A stretch of 64,000 nucleotides of DNA, taken from assembly GCF_900177725.1 (NCBI RefSeq), contig NZ_FXAT01000007.1:124001-188000 (forward strand). The letters run 5' to 3'. The notes below the pieces were generated by a model. It searched no databases. It saw nothing but the letters and a program-made list of their open reading frames with translations, and was not told the DNA's origin. Shown here in pieces: positions 18,074-27,375 of this stretch; position 1 is the first letter of the stretch; the number at the start of each line of letters is the position of its first letter. This stretch comes from Paraburkholderia susongensis. GTDB lineage: Bacteria > Pseudomonadota > Gammaproteobacteria > Burkholderiales > Burkholderiaceae. A program made the translations under genes and the position numbers.

Positions 18074-21000
18074 TGAGTTTCCTTGGTTTGGGTAGAAAGC
18101 ACTTGCGTGCCGGAAGGTGCCGAATGAGGAAAGCGAACATCACTTCGTTGTCTCACACGGCGACGCTGCAGGAGGAACCAGGCTGCGGGAATGACGAACA
18201 TCGAGAGAATGGGCGCGGTGACCATACCGCCGACCATCGGAGCGGCGATGCGCTGCATGACTTCCGAGCCGGCACCGTGACCGACCATGATCGGAATCAG
18301 ACCGGCAAGGACCACCGCAACCGTCATGGCCTTCGGCCGCACACGCAAGACCGCGCCTTCGCGGATTGCGTCGAGCAGCGTGGCCTCGGTCATGGGCTCT
18401 CCAGACTCGAGTCGCCGGTTGAGTGCGCTTTTCAGGTACAGCAGCATGACGACGCCGAACTCGGCTGCAACGCCGGCAAGCGCAATGAATCCGACCGACG
18501 TTGCAACGGATACAGCGTGGCCCAGTATCCAGATGAGCCAGAAGCCGCCGACCAGAGCGAATGGCACCGTCGACATGAGCAGAAGCGCGTCGACTGCCGA
18601 GTTAAAGGTCAAAAACAGCAACACGAAGATGACGACGAGCGTCACCGGAATGACAGTGCGCAACTTCGCTGCTGCACGTTCGAGGTACTCGAACTGCCCC
18701 GACCACGCAATGGAATAACCAGGCGGCAGGTGTACCTTCTCCGCGACGGCGCGTTGCATTGCCTTAACCGCCGATTCCAGGTCCACGTTCCGGATATCGA
18801 CATAGACGTAGCCGGAGAGCCGCGCGTTTTCGCTGCGAATCATTGGCGGCCCGTCGGCGATCCGGATGTCCGCCACGTCACCAAGCTGGATTTGCGCGCC
18901 ACGGTCGGTCAAGACTGGCAACTGCCGCAGCTTCTCCAGCGAATCGCGGACCTCACGCGGATAGCGGATGTTGATAGGAAAGCGCTCGCGTCCCGCGATC
19001 ACTTCGCCTACGTTGTCGCCGCCCACGGCCGTGGAAACCACCGACTGGATATCCCCGACGGACAGGCCATAACGCGCGGCGGCCTGCCGGTTGATGTCGA
19101 CGTCGATGTATCGGCCGCCGTTCAGGCGCTCCGCGAGCGCCGAGGTCACTCCCGGCACATCCTTCACCGCCGCCTCGACCTGCGTCGCAATCCGGTCGAT
19201 CTGTGTCAGGGCCGGTCCGGAAATCTTCACGCCGACCGGCGTCTTGATGCCCGTGGACAGCATGTCGAGGCGGTTGCGGATGGGCGGCACCCAGACGTTC
19301 GACAGTCCCGGCACCTTCACGGTCTTATCGAGTTCATCGACCAGCTTCTCCGGCGTCATGCCGGGACGCCACTGGCTGCGCGGCTTGAACTGGATGGTGG
19401 TTTCGAACATCTCGAGCGGTGCCGGGTCCGTCGCTGTGTCGGCGCGGCCCGACTTGCCGAACACGGTTGCGACCTCCGGTACTGTCTTGATGAGCCTGTC
19501 GGTTTGCTGCAGAAGCTCGGATGCTTTGTCTGCCGAAATGCCAGGAAGCGCGGTCGGCATGTACAACAGGTCCCCCTCGTCGAGCGGCGGCATGAATTCG
19601 CCACCAAGACGTGACAGCGGAATCGCCGTCAGCAGGAGCGCAACCACGGCAAGCCCAATGGCAAACCACGGGCGGCGCAATGTGGCTTCGAGCATCGGCC
19701 GGTACAGTCGAATGAGTGCGCGATTAATGGGGTTTGAACTTTCATGCGGGATGCGCCCGCGAATCAGATAGCCCATTAGAACCGGCACCAGCGTCACCGA
19801 GAGACCGGCTGCGGCGGCAATGGTGTAAGTCTTCGTGAAGGCGAGAGGAGAAAAGAGCTTGCCTTCCTGCCCCTCCAGCGAAAAAACCGGAATGAACGAC
19901 AGCGTGATGATGAGCAGCGAGAAGAACAGTGTCGGTCCCACTTCCGCCGCCGATGTCGCGATGAGTTCCCAACGCTGCGCGGTCGTTATGGGCGTGCCGG
20001 GATGTTCATGCTCGTACGCCTCGAGATGCTTGTGGGCGTTCTCTATCATCACGATGGCCGCATCGATCATCGCGCCGATGGCAATGGCAATACCACCCAG
20101 CGACATCAGATTCGCGTTCACACCCTGATAGCGCATGACGATGAAAGCGGCCAGCACACCGAGCGGCAACGACAGGATGGCGACGAACGCGCTGCGCAAG
20201 TGAAAGAGAAACACCGCACAGACGAGCCCAACGATGATGAACTCTTCGATGAGCTTGTCCTTCAGATTGTCCACCGCTCGCTCGATGAGTTGGGAGCGGT
20301 CGTAGGTCGTGACGACCTCGACTCCCGCAGGCAGCGACCGCTTCAGGTCAGCGAGCTTTGCCTTCACCGCGTCGATGGTCGTCAGTGCGTTCTTGCCGGA
20401 GCGCATCACGATGACACCGCCCGCGACTTCGCCTTCGCCATTCAGCTCGGCAATCCCCCGGCGCATCTCCGGTCCGATCTGGATGCGGGCGACGTCGCCG
20501 AGCAGCACGGGTGTGCCGGCGTCGTTAGTGCGGAGAACGACACGGCGAAAATCGTCGAGCGAACGCAGATAGCCCGACGAGCGGACCATGTATTCCGATT
20601 CGGCCAGTTCGATCACCGAGCCGCCGGACTCCTGGTTCGCCTTGCTCAAGGCATCCGCTACCATGGCCTCGGTGATGCCGTACGCGCGCAGTTTGTCCGG
20701 GTCGAGCACGACCTGATACTGGCGCACCATCCCGCCGATGCTTGCCACTTCCGACACGTCCGGCACGGACTTGAGTTCGAACTTCAGGAACCAGTCGTTG
20801 AGCGCGCGCAGGTCGCCCAGGTCGTGCTGCCCCGTGCGGTCGACCAGCGCGTACTCGTAGACCCAGCCCACGCCGGTCGCGTCGGGTCCGAGCGAAACCG
20901 TCGCGCCTTGCGGAAGACGGCTCTGAACCTGGTTCAGGTATTCGAGTACACGCGAGCGGGCCCAGTATTGGTCGGTCTTGTCATCGAATAGCACATAGAC

Positions 21001-21276
21001 GAACGCGTCGCCGAACGACGAGTACGCCCGGATGGTCTTCGCTCCTGGAACACCGAGCAATGTCGTCGTGAGCGGATACGTCACCTGGTCTTCAACGACC
21101 TGGGGTGCCTTGCCCGGATACGACGCCTTGATGATGACCTGGGTGTCGGACAGGTCCGGCAACGCGTCGAGTGGTGTCTCCTTGAGCGAGTAGACGCCCC
21201 ATGCCGTGACAAGCACAGTCGCCAGCAAAACCAGGAACCGGTTGTGAATGGACCAGCGGATAAGACGCGCAATCAT
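18070..21276 (-). CDS. cusA: Copper/silver RND efflux permease CusA
   Basis: The 1068-residue heavy-metal-efflux RND permease starts MIARLIRWSIHNRFLVLLA. The three methionines that carry Cu(I)/Ag(I) in E. coli CusA have clear counterparts: DLLYMPTALPG, APLEMFETTIQ and RLDMLSTGIKTP, which makes copper/silver, not Zn/Co/Cd, the likely substrate. The TM4 region GAMIDAAIVMIENAHKHLE holds the proton-relay acids. It overlaps cusB by 4 bp at its start and cusF by 4 bp at its end, so translation is probably coupled. Confidence 0.96.
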   Translation of the reverse strand: MIARLIRWSIHNRFLVLLATVLVTAWGVYSLKETPLDALPDLSDTQVIIKASYPGKAPQVVEDQVTYPLTTTLLGVPGAKTIRAYSSFGDAFVYVLFDDKTDQYWARSRVLEYLNQVQSRLPQGATVSLGPDATGVGWVYEYALVDRTGQHDLGDLRALNDWFLKFELKSVPDVSEVASIGGMVRQYQVVLDPDKLRAYGITEAMVADALSKANQESGGSVIELAESEYMVRSSGYLRSLDDFRRVVLRTNDAGTPVLLGDVARIQIGPEMRRGIAELNGEGEVAGGVIVMRSGKNALTTIDAVKAKLADLKRSLPAGVEVVTTYDRSQLIERAVDNLKDKLIEEFIIVGLVCAVFLFHLRSAFVAILSLPLGVLAAFIVMRYQGVNANLMSLGGIAIAIGAMIDAAIVMIENAHKHLEAYEHEHPGTPITTAQRWELIATSAAEVGPTLFFSLLIITLSFIPVFSLEGQEGKLFSPLAFTKTYTIAAAAGLSVTLVPVLMGYLIRGRIPHESSNPINRALIRLYRPMLEATLRRPWFAIGLAVVALLLTAIPLSRLGGEFMPPLDEGDLLYMPTALPGISADKASELLQQTDRLIKTVPEVATVFGKSGRADTATDPAPLEMFETTIQFKPRSQWRPGMTPEKLVDELDKTVKVPGLSNVWVPPIRNRLDMLSTGIKTPVGVKISGPALTQIDRIATQVEAAVKDVPGVTSALAERLNGGRYIDVDINRQAAARYGLSVGDIQSVVSTAVGGDNVGEVIAGRERFPINIRYPREVRDSLEKLRQLPVLTDRGAQIQLGDVADIRIADGPPMIRSENARLSGYVYVDIRNVDLESAVKAMQRAVAEKVHLPPGYSIAWSGQFEYLERAAAKLRTVIPVTLVVIFVLLFLTFNSAVDALLLMSTVPFALVGGFWLIWILGHAVSVATSVGFIALAGVAAEFGVVMLLYLKSALNRRLESGEPMTEATLLDAIREGAVLRVRPKAMTVAVVLAGLIPIMVGHGAGSEVMQRIAAPMVGGMVTAPILSMFVIPAAWFLLQRRRVRQRSDVRFPHSAPSGTQVLSTQTKETQ

Positions 21277-22799
21277 TTGGCATCTCCCACTGGTTCGACC
21301 TTCGTCAGCTGGTATCCGTCGTCCGACTGTCTGAAAACGAAGTGGACTGTCTGGCCGGGTTTGACGCCGGGAAATGCGTTGGGCGCGGGCTTGTTGAACG
21401 ACATCGTCATCGCACCCCAGCCCAGTGCCGGAACCGGTTGATGCGAGAACGTGATGTCGTCGGCGCTCACCTTTTCGACCTTGCCGGTGGTCTCGTAAGT
21501 CTGGGCGGCGGCGCTCGGGGTGGACGCCGGCATGGCCGCGCTAGCGCCTGCAGCGCCTTCGAGTCTCGGCAGGACCGATTTCAGACTGGCTTCCGAGTCG
21601 ATCAGGAACTGGCCGGACGCAACGACCGTCTCGCCATCGCTCAAGCCGCTGATGACTTCGGTCTCGTTGCCGGCATCGTTGCCGAGCGTGACGTCCGCGG
21701 GTTGCAGGCGGCCGTCCGGCTTTCTGACGATCACGACCGATCGCTTGCCGGTCGTGATGACCGCTTCGGACGGCACGAGAAGTCGCGAGACAGGTTTCTG
21801 CGCACCGACGCGCACCCGCATCAGCATGCCGGGCGTGAGTCTCAACGCGGCGTTATCGATTTCGAGCCGCGCCTGAAGTGTGCGACTCGTGGCGCTGATG
21901 CCGGGCAGGATTTCGCGAATCTGCCCCTTGAAGTGCTGTGCCGGGTCGCCGCTGAACGTCGCGTCAACGCTCATGCCGGGTTGCACGCTCAGAGCCAGGC
22001 TCTCGGGAATTTCGACGATAAGCCAAAGCTTCGACAGACCTGCGACCTTCGCAAGCGTCTGGCCGGGCGTGACCTGCGCGCCGTCGCGGACATTCAGTTC
22101 GCTCACGACACCGGTTTCCGGTGAGGCGAGGACGATGTGTGTCTGCGCCTTGCCGGTCCGGTCGAGACTGGCAATGACGCCATCGGGAATCGACAGCGCG
22201 CGCATACGCGCACGCGACGCTTCCAGCAAACTGTTGTCCATCCCACCGTGCTTGAGCGCGAGGTATTCCTCCTGCGGCGCGAGCCAGTCAGGGACGAAGA
22301 GCGAAGCAATCGGTGCGCCTTTCGCAATCCGTTGCATCGGCGCGCTTGCATACAGGCGGTCGATGTAGCCCGTAACGCGGGTCTGCACGACATCGGCATG
22401 CGATTCATCGAATTGCGTTGTGCCGACGGCATCGAACCCTTCCGTCGTTTCCTCACGCCGCACGGTTGCGTAGCGAATACCCAGGTTCTGCTGAAGGCCC
22501 GGGTTGATTGCGATACCCGTCGAACCACCGCCTTCATCCGCATACACGGGCTCAAGCTGCATGTCCATGAACGGCGACTTGCCGGGCTTGTCGAAGTGCT
22601 GGTTCGGCACCATCGGGTCGTGCCAGTAAAGCACCTTCCTGCCGGTTTTCGGGTCAATCAGGTTGCCGGAACCTGACGCGGCGACGGCGTTTTCACCCGA
22701 TGTCGACGCGTGTCGCGTGCCGGCGAAATATCCGGTGCCGAGAAGGGCTGCGGCGGCAAACACCGCCGGTATCGCGCGCACCAAAGGTTTTTGAGTCAT
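21273..22799 (-). CDS. cusB: CusB adaptor with C-terminal CusF domain fusion
   Basis: ATG 22799 is chosen because AAGGAG lies 6 nt upstream; an ATG at 22814 overlapping the cusC stop has no such site. The 508-residue protein has an N-terminal membrane anchor (VRAIPAVFAAAALLGTGYFAG), a heavy-metal-binding segment (LYWHDPMVPNQHFDKPGKS...FMDMQLEP), lipoyl, hairpin and barrel domains. The last ~70 residues are a complete CusF domain: FSHQPVPALGWGAMTMSF keeps the His, Trp and two Met ligands. Thus the adaptor carries its own metal chaperone next to the separate CusF. Fusions of this kind are known in CusB homologues of proteobacteria. Confidence 0.94.
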   Translation of the reverse strand: MTQKPLVRAIPAVFAAAALLGTGYFAGTRHASTSGENAVAASGSGNLIDPKTGRKVLYWHDPMVPNQHFDKPGKSPFMDMQLEPVYADEGGGSTGIAINPGLQQNLGIRYATVRREETTEGFDAVGTTQFDESHADVVQTRVTGYIDRLYASAPMQRIAKGAPIASLFVPDWLAPQEEYLALKHGGMDNSLLEASRARMRALSIPDGVIASLDRTGKAQTHIVLASPETGVVSELNVRDGAQVTPGQTLAKVAGLSKLWLIVEIPESLALSVQPGMSVDATFSGDPAQHFKGQIREILPGISATSRTLQARLEIDNAALRLTPGMLMRVRVGAQKPVSRLLVPSEAVITTGKRSVVIVRKPDGRLQPADVTLGNDAGNETEVISGLSDGETVVASGQFLIDSEASLKSVLPRLEGAAGASAAMPASTPSAAAQTYETTGKVEKVSADDITFSHQPVPALGWGAMTMSFNKPAPNAFPGVKPGQTVHFVFRQSDDGYQLTKVEPVGDAK

Positions 22800-22810
22800 T
22801 GTTTTCTCCT

Positions 22811-24106
22811 TCATTGGGCGGCGGTCATCGTCGTTGGCACAACCTGGTATTCGAGTTGTGCCCAGGTCTGCGAAACCTCACGTTTCAGGTCGAGAACCTG
22901 AATCTGGGCGTCCAGTTGTGCCCGGCGTGCCGCAAACGTATCGGCAAGCGACCCGGTGCCAGCCTTGTAAGCGGCGACGGCGAGTTCGACGCGCTGGTCG
23001 GCGGCTGGCAACAGGGACTGGGTGAGATTCGCGATGCGTTCGCGGCCGCTGGCGAGCGTTGCCGACTCGGTGCGAATATCGGCCTGCACCTGCCGGAGCG
23101 CGTCTTCGTACATCAGATGGGCCTTGGTCGCGAGCTCGGCCTTCTCCGATACGTCACGGTCCTCGCGGTCCTTCCGGTTGATGGGCAAAGGAATACGGAC
23201 ACCGACCGACACCATGTTCGAGTACGCTCCGCCGCGCTGCTGGTACGAAACTTCCCAGCTCCAGTTGGGGCTGCGCTCGCTGCTGGCGACAGCGGTGTTG
23301 GCGTCAGCGACGGCGATGTCATTGGACGCTGCGACGAGTGCCGGCTGCACCAGCCGGAGTTCATCCGGCGGCAAAGACGAGACGTACGACTCCGGCGCGG
23401 GCGGCTCGCCGGTGACATCGGGCGCAGGGGTCGCCGTCCAGCGCGAGAGACCAATGAGAGCGGTCTGGTAGGTTTGCTGCGCCTTGAGCACCTGGTCCTG
23501 CGTCTGCGCCAGCATTCCCTGGGCTTGCACGACATCGGCGGCCGTCGCCCTTGCTCCCCGGTACGACGCCTTCGTTGCGGCGAGTTCGTGATTCATATGG
23601 CCCAGTAGCTCCTGCTGGAGCGTCAGAGCCTTCTTTGCATAGATGGCGTTAAGCCACGCGGTGGCGGTCTGCTGGCGAACGTTGGCGAGTTGCGCGAGAT
23701 AGCCGGCCTGCTCGCGGTTCACGACCTCGCTCGCGAGGTCGGAACGAAGACGTCGCTTTTCCCGCGACACCCATTCCTGCTCGATGCCGACGCGCCGCAT
23801 CGTCATGAAGTCCTGACCGATGGTGAATCGCTGCTGCCCATTTATCGGGAGGTTGTCGACGCCGGCTGCAAGCACCGGGTCCGGTAACTGGCCAGCCCGG
23901 ACAGCGGCTTCGGAACTCGCGCGTACCGACGCTTGCGCGGCCTGCATGGCCGCGGAGCGGTCGGTTGCGGCCTGCAACGCCGCGTCAAGTGTGAGGGGTG
24001 CTTCCTGAGCGTGCGCGGCGGCACCCATCAGTATCAGTGCGGCGCAAAGCAAGGGCGCGCACAGGGATGCACGCCGGCATGGCGGCGTGCCAATAGGTAA
24101 AGGCAT
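22811..24106 (-). CDS. cusC: Outer-membrane channel CusC/CzcC-type
   Basis: The 431-residue TolC-family protein has a signal peptide ending AAAHAQ and two OEP repeats with long helices (LTLDAALQAATDRSAAMQAA; ATAWLNAIYAKKALTLQQEL). No lipobox cysteine follows the signal peptide, in contrast with E. coli CusC. It makes the outer-membrane exit for the CusBA pump. It is preceded by three small hairpins and a small secreted protein gene. Confidence 0.92.
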   Translation of the reverse strand: MPLPIGTPPCRRASLCAPLLCAALILMGAAAHAQEAPLTLDAALQAATDRSAAMQAAQASVRASSEAAVRAGQLPDPVLAAGVDNLPINGQQRFTIGQDFMTMRRVGIEQEWVSREKRRLRSDLASEVVNREQAGYLAQLANVRQQTATAWLNAIYAKKALTLQQELLGHMNHELAATKASYRGARATAADVVQAQGMLAQTQDQVLKAQQTYQTALIGLSRWTATPAPDVTGEPPAPESYVSSLPPDELRLVQPALVAASNDIAVADANTAVASSERSPNWSWEVSYQQRGGAYSNMVSVGVRIPLPINRKDREDRDVSEKAELATKAHLMYEDALRQVQADIRTESATLASGRERIANLTQSLLPAADQRVELAVAAYKAGTGSLADTFAARRAQLDAQIQVLDLKREVSQTWAQLEYQVVPTTMTAAQ

Positions 24107-24121
24107 GTTCTAACCCCAACG

Positions 24122-24182
24122 GTGGAGTTCCCATAGGACTCCACGTCCTGAACGCAGGACGACCTCGCCGCAAACGCGGCGA
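24122..24182 (-). promoter_or_regulatory. Three consecutive perfect hairpins ahead of cusC
   Basis: Stem-loops at 24122-24144 (GTGGAGT / ACTCCAC, 9-nt loop), 24145-24160 (GTCCTG / CAGGAC, loop AACG) and 24165-24182 (TCGCCGC / GCGGCGA, loop AAAC) lie almost back to back between the first gene and cusC. They could stabilise or attenuate the mRNA; none ends in a T-run. Confidence 0.7.
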
Positions 24183-24198
24183 ACCAGTCAAACGAGGG

Positions 24199-24561
24199 TT
24201 AGATTGCTCTGGGAGGTCGCCAGAGGCCTGCCGGCACGTGACCGGCGAACGACTCGGCGTAGTGGAAGACGACCTGATTGGTGACAGCCATGGGATGGCT
24301 GACGGTCGCCTGCGCGGGAGGGTAGTAGATACTGGCGAACTGGCACTGGGCCGTGGCCTTGCAGAAGACGCCCTTGGGCTTGCCCGCCGTCGATGACTTC
24401 ATCATGTCACACGCGGGCATATCGACGGACACTGAGCCGTCGTTGTGCGCCGGCATCGACTGCTGTACCGGACATTCGCCCGCCAAGCCACTGGCTGCCA
24501 GCCCGCTCAGGGGCAGCATGGCGCACAGCATCAAGACGAGAATGGTCCGGAGAATCTTCAT
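24199..24561 (-). CDS. Small secreted protein leading the cus operon
   Basis: The 120-residue product has a signal peptide (MKILRTILVLMLCAMLPLSG), four or five cysteines (ECPVQQ, PACDMMK, VFCKATAQCQF) and a C-terminal FHYAESFAGHVPAGLWRPPR. Such short proteins occur upstream of cusCBA genes in Burkholderia-type genomes but I cannot name a domain. Cys and Met residues in the periplasm would suit metal contact or a disulfide pair; this is inference. It is the first gene of the operon on this strand. Confidence 0.7.
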   Translation of the reverse strand: MKILRTILVLMLCAMLPLSGLAASGLAGECPVQQSMPAHNDGSVSVDMPACDMMKSSTAGKPKGVFCKATAQCQFASIYYPPAQATVSHPMAVTNQVVFHYAESFAGHVPAGLWRPPRAI

Positions 24562-24612
24562 GGCAGTGATCGTAGCCGGCCGATTCTATCGTGTTTGCAT
24601 TTGTTTTGTCGC

Positions 24613-24630
24613 GTCCGCGTTATAGCGGAC
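24613..24630 (-). promoter_or_regulatory. Palindrome upstream of the cus operon
   Basis: GTCCGC-GTTATA-GCGGAC, an inverted repeat 52 bp before the first start codon of the operon. It could be an operator or a transcript-start hairpin. No cusRS or cueR gene is in the window. Confidence 0.35.
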
Positions 24631-24808
24631 TTTCGTCTGGCGTATGCACGCCCCCAACGGCAATCCCTCACGGACATGCGCATGATGATGAGTCGCAGCC
24701 GTGACGGACATGGGGGCTTGCATCGCCGACGGATCTGCCTTCAAGCGAGCAACGCGTCAACGAATCATGAGCGCCGGCATGTCGTGTGCCCGGCGCTCAG
24801 GTTTTCGC

Positions 24809-26845
24809 TTACGTTTTCGGCGCACCCAGAATCGCGAGACCCGGGCAGTAGTGCGTCGCGCTCAGATACGCCGCCTGCTGCGCGCGGACTCCCGCGGCGC
24901 TGGACGTGGGCGGATCGATAAAGACCTGCGCGTTGTTCGATCCCGCCGGAGCCGTCAGCGTCATGGTCACCTTCCACCAGTTGCCCATTTTCACCGCGGA
25001 GAGCGACGTGGCCTGTCCGGCGCCCCATGTTCCGCGCACGATCGCGCCCGTGTTCGTATTCAGCACCCAGCCGAATTCGGTGCCGCTCGGGTCGTCGGTC
25101 TGGATCGAGCCGCCAGGGAAGACCGTTGCGTTGCTGGTTGCGAGAACGTAGTCGGTGAACGTATAGGACTGTCCGCCCTGAACCCGGATCACTTCGTGGA
25201 TGTTAGACACAGCCGAGCCATTCGTGCTCGTGACGGTTGCGGCGCCACGGTTCACGCCCGAGATATCGGTGGCGGGCACGGCGGTGCCGCCATTCGATTG
25301 CGACCATGCGTCCGGCGTCGCGAGATTCAGCGGCGAGTTGACCAGGTTGTTCGCATAGCAGGCGGCCGTGACCTTGTCGGCGGGCGGACCATAGAAATCT
25401 GCGATGCTCGTCTGGATCGCGGTGTCGGTTGTATCGGAGGTGGCCTTCGTGATGATTGCGCCTTCGAAGAACTGGATCGGCGCGCCGCTGCCGTCGCCGC
25501 CTTCGCCGAGCGACAGTCCGCCTTGCCATTGCCCGTTGAATGCGTGACCCGCATCGCTGCCGAAGATCAGTGCTTCCGGCGGCGCCTGATCGTAGACCGA
25601 TGTGAGCACGGTCTGCGAAGCGGAGCCGCCTTTGACCACGAAGAGATTCGACGCGGTCACGGGCGAGTACTTCGAAAGTACCGTGACGAACTTCTCTTTC
25701 GGCGGCTGTTGCGGACCGTACAGATAAACGCCTGCTTCCGCGTCGACGCCGGGCCAGTTGGTATCGAGCGCATTGCATACAGGGTCTTTTACGTTCGGCG
25801 CCTGGCTCGAATCGCCGTCGCAATAGCCGAACACCGCCGCGTTGCCATTCGAGAATGCGAGCGCGAACATTTCGCCTTCCACTTCGCCATGCGCATAGGT
25901 GCTCGGGTTCGCGCTGCTTTCCATGTTGCCGTAAGTGCCGCAGCACGTGGACGATTGGCTGTAGTGCGCACCGGCCACCATGTATTCGGCGATTTCGCTA
26001 TCGCCGATGGACTGGTTCACCGTGCCGAACCGGTTGCGATACGCTTGTCCCGCCAATGTGCCCAGCGCCGGAATCTGCACGCCGTGCAGCGGCACGAAAG
26101 CGAGCTTGGCCGACGTACCCGGCAGCGCGGGCAGGTCGTTGCCGACCGACAGTTGCAGCGTCGGCGCTTGCGCGGTCAGCGCGGTCGGCGGCTGAAGCAG
26201 TTGCACGGTCAGCGTTCCGGACGTGCCGGGCAGCGTGATCGTCGCGAAGCCGTTGAGAACCGGAACCGTGGTCGTCTTGCCGCCGTTCGATATGTTCAGC
26301 GATTGCGTGCCGTCCGAATTGAGCGTGAGCGTCGCGGGCACGTTGCCGAATGCGCCGCCCTTGAGCGGTGCAACCAGATCGATCTGATCGTAGATGTACG
26401 TGACGGAGCAGGTCGTGTTGTTGCAGAACGGGCTCGTGCTGTTGACGTTGGCCGAACCGATCAGCGAACGATCGGCGCTGTGCGGCAGTGTGGCCGACGT
26501 ATAGGGGTAAACGTTCAGCGTCGTGTTGTCGGACGCCCGTTGAATCTGGAACAGCGGACCCTTGTAGTTCTTCGTCAGCAGGCGGGTCACGCTATGAGCC
26601 GCCGAGCAGGGCGTGTTGGCGGTCGCGGCGGCGTCGCAGGGCAGCACGGTCGTGCTCGCCGAGTCGTCGACCGGTGTGCTGGCATTCGACTGGGCCGCCG
26701 CCGCGGCCGTCGCCGCTGACGAATCCACGCTCGCCGCATTGGCGACCGGAGATGCCGACGTGCCGCTATTGTCGCCGTTGCACGCGGCAAGCCCGGCGGT
26801 CATCGCCAACCAGACAGCAATTAATCCCATTCTTCTGGACATCAT
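24809..26845 (-). CDS. GH54-like alpha-L-arabinofuranosidase lipoprotein
   Basis: The start at 26845 follows AGGAGGAG. The 678-residue product has lipobox LAAC (Cys22), a Ser/Thr/Ala linker, then a domain that follows the catalytic fold of fungal alpha-L-arabinofuranosidase B: a CSAAHSVTRLL segment, TYIYDQ, HYSQSSTCCGTYGNMES with the vicinal cysteines (301-302), VDAEAGVY (Glu370, in the place of the nucleophile) and GEGGDGSGAP (Asp451, in the place of the acid/base). About 80 extra residues (near 165-250) interrupt it. After residue 500 a beta-rich domain of about 170 residues replaces the usual arabinose-binding domain. Likely acts on arabinose-containing glycans at the cell surface. Identification rests on motif order that I recall. 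Confidence 0.7.
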   Translation of the reverse strand: MMSRRMGLIAVWLAMTAGLAACNGDNSGTSASPVANAASVDSSAATAAAAAQSNASTPVDDSASTTVLPCDAAATANTPCSAAHSVTRLLTKNYKGPLFQIQRASDNTTLNVYPYTSATLPHSADRSLIGSANVNSTSPFCNNTTCSVTYIYDQIDLVAPLKGGAFGNVPATLTLNSDGTQSLNISNGGKTTTVPVLNGFATITLPGTSGTLTVQLLQPPTALTAQAPTLQLSVGNDLPALPGTSAKLAFVPLHGVQIPALGTLAGQAYRNRFGTVNQSIGDSEIAEYMVAGAHYSQSSTCCGTYGNMESSANPSTYAHGEVEGEMFALAFSNGNAAVFGYCDGDSSQAPNVKDPVCNALDTNWPGVDAEAGVYLYGPQQPPKEKFVTVLSKYSPVTASNLFVVKGGSASQTVLTSVYDQAPPEALIFGSDAGHAFNGQWQGGLSLGEGGDGSGAPIQFFEGAIITKATSDTTDTAIQTSIADFYGPPADKVTAACYANNLVNSPLNLATPDAWSQSNGGTAVPATDISGVNRGAATVTSTNGSAVSNIHEVIRVQGGQSYTFTDYVLATSNATVFPGGSIQTDDPSGTEFGWVLNTNTGAIVRGTWGAGQATSLSAVKMGNWWKVTMTLTAPAGSNNAQVFIDPPTSSAAGVRAQQAAYLSATHYCPGLAILGAPKT

Positions 26846-27375
26846 GAACTCCTCCTATGAAGCCGCTGATCAGGTTTGAATACTTAGTTATGCAGATCGT
26901 GATAAAGAATCGTTGCGGGTCGAACGGGTGTTCCCTGGAGTGGCCGCTTGTGTGCGGCGGGTTAGAGAGTGCGCGGCTGGGGTGGGGCCGCCGCCGGTCC
27001 ATTGCGATGCAGCACGGATGTGCCTCGTAGCCAGGAAGCGCTGTCCCTTGTGAGGAAGCAAACGTTTGGCAGGTAATAATATTAGTCAATAATATTGATT
27101 TTACGGCTTGGGGTAATCCCGTATGCGTACTTAGTGGGATTGAGGCGGGGTTGAGGCGGGGATTGACGCTGGGCTGGATGCATGTCACCACGCGAGATGC
27201 GTCCGCGCGGGACTTTTCAAATTTATTACTAATATGATGATTTCATGAATTGCCGCGGGTGGCGGATTCGGTGCAGGGCAGGGCCAGCGCCACGGAGTAC
27301 GCAGGCGGCGTTTCAATTCGCCGCTCTTTCCGCACAGGGAGTACTTCGATTCAATTCAGTTCAAGCCAACTCAAT
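26846..27375. other. Gene-free, partly AT-rich stretch upstream of the GH54-like gene
   Basis: No convincing ORF. It contains AT-rich patches at 27070-27105 (AATAATATT twice, 4 bp apart) and 27215-27245, likely the promoter area of the minus-strand lipoprotein gene, and two repeat patches (TTGAGGCGGGG twice near 27135-27160; TCAATTCA words near 27348-27378). Confidence 0.55.

Noticed and set aside
27070..27105. AT-rich AATAATATT repeats as a replication or integration site
   Set aside because: Isolated AT patch next to a lipoprotein promoter; no accompanying gene.
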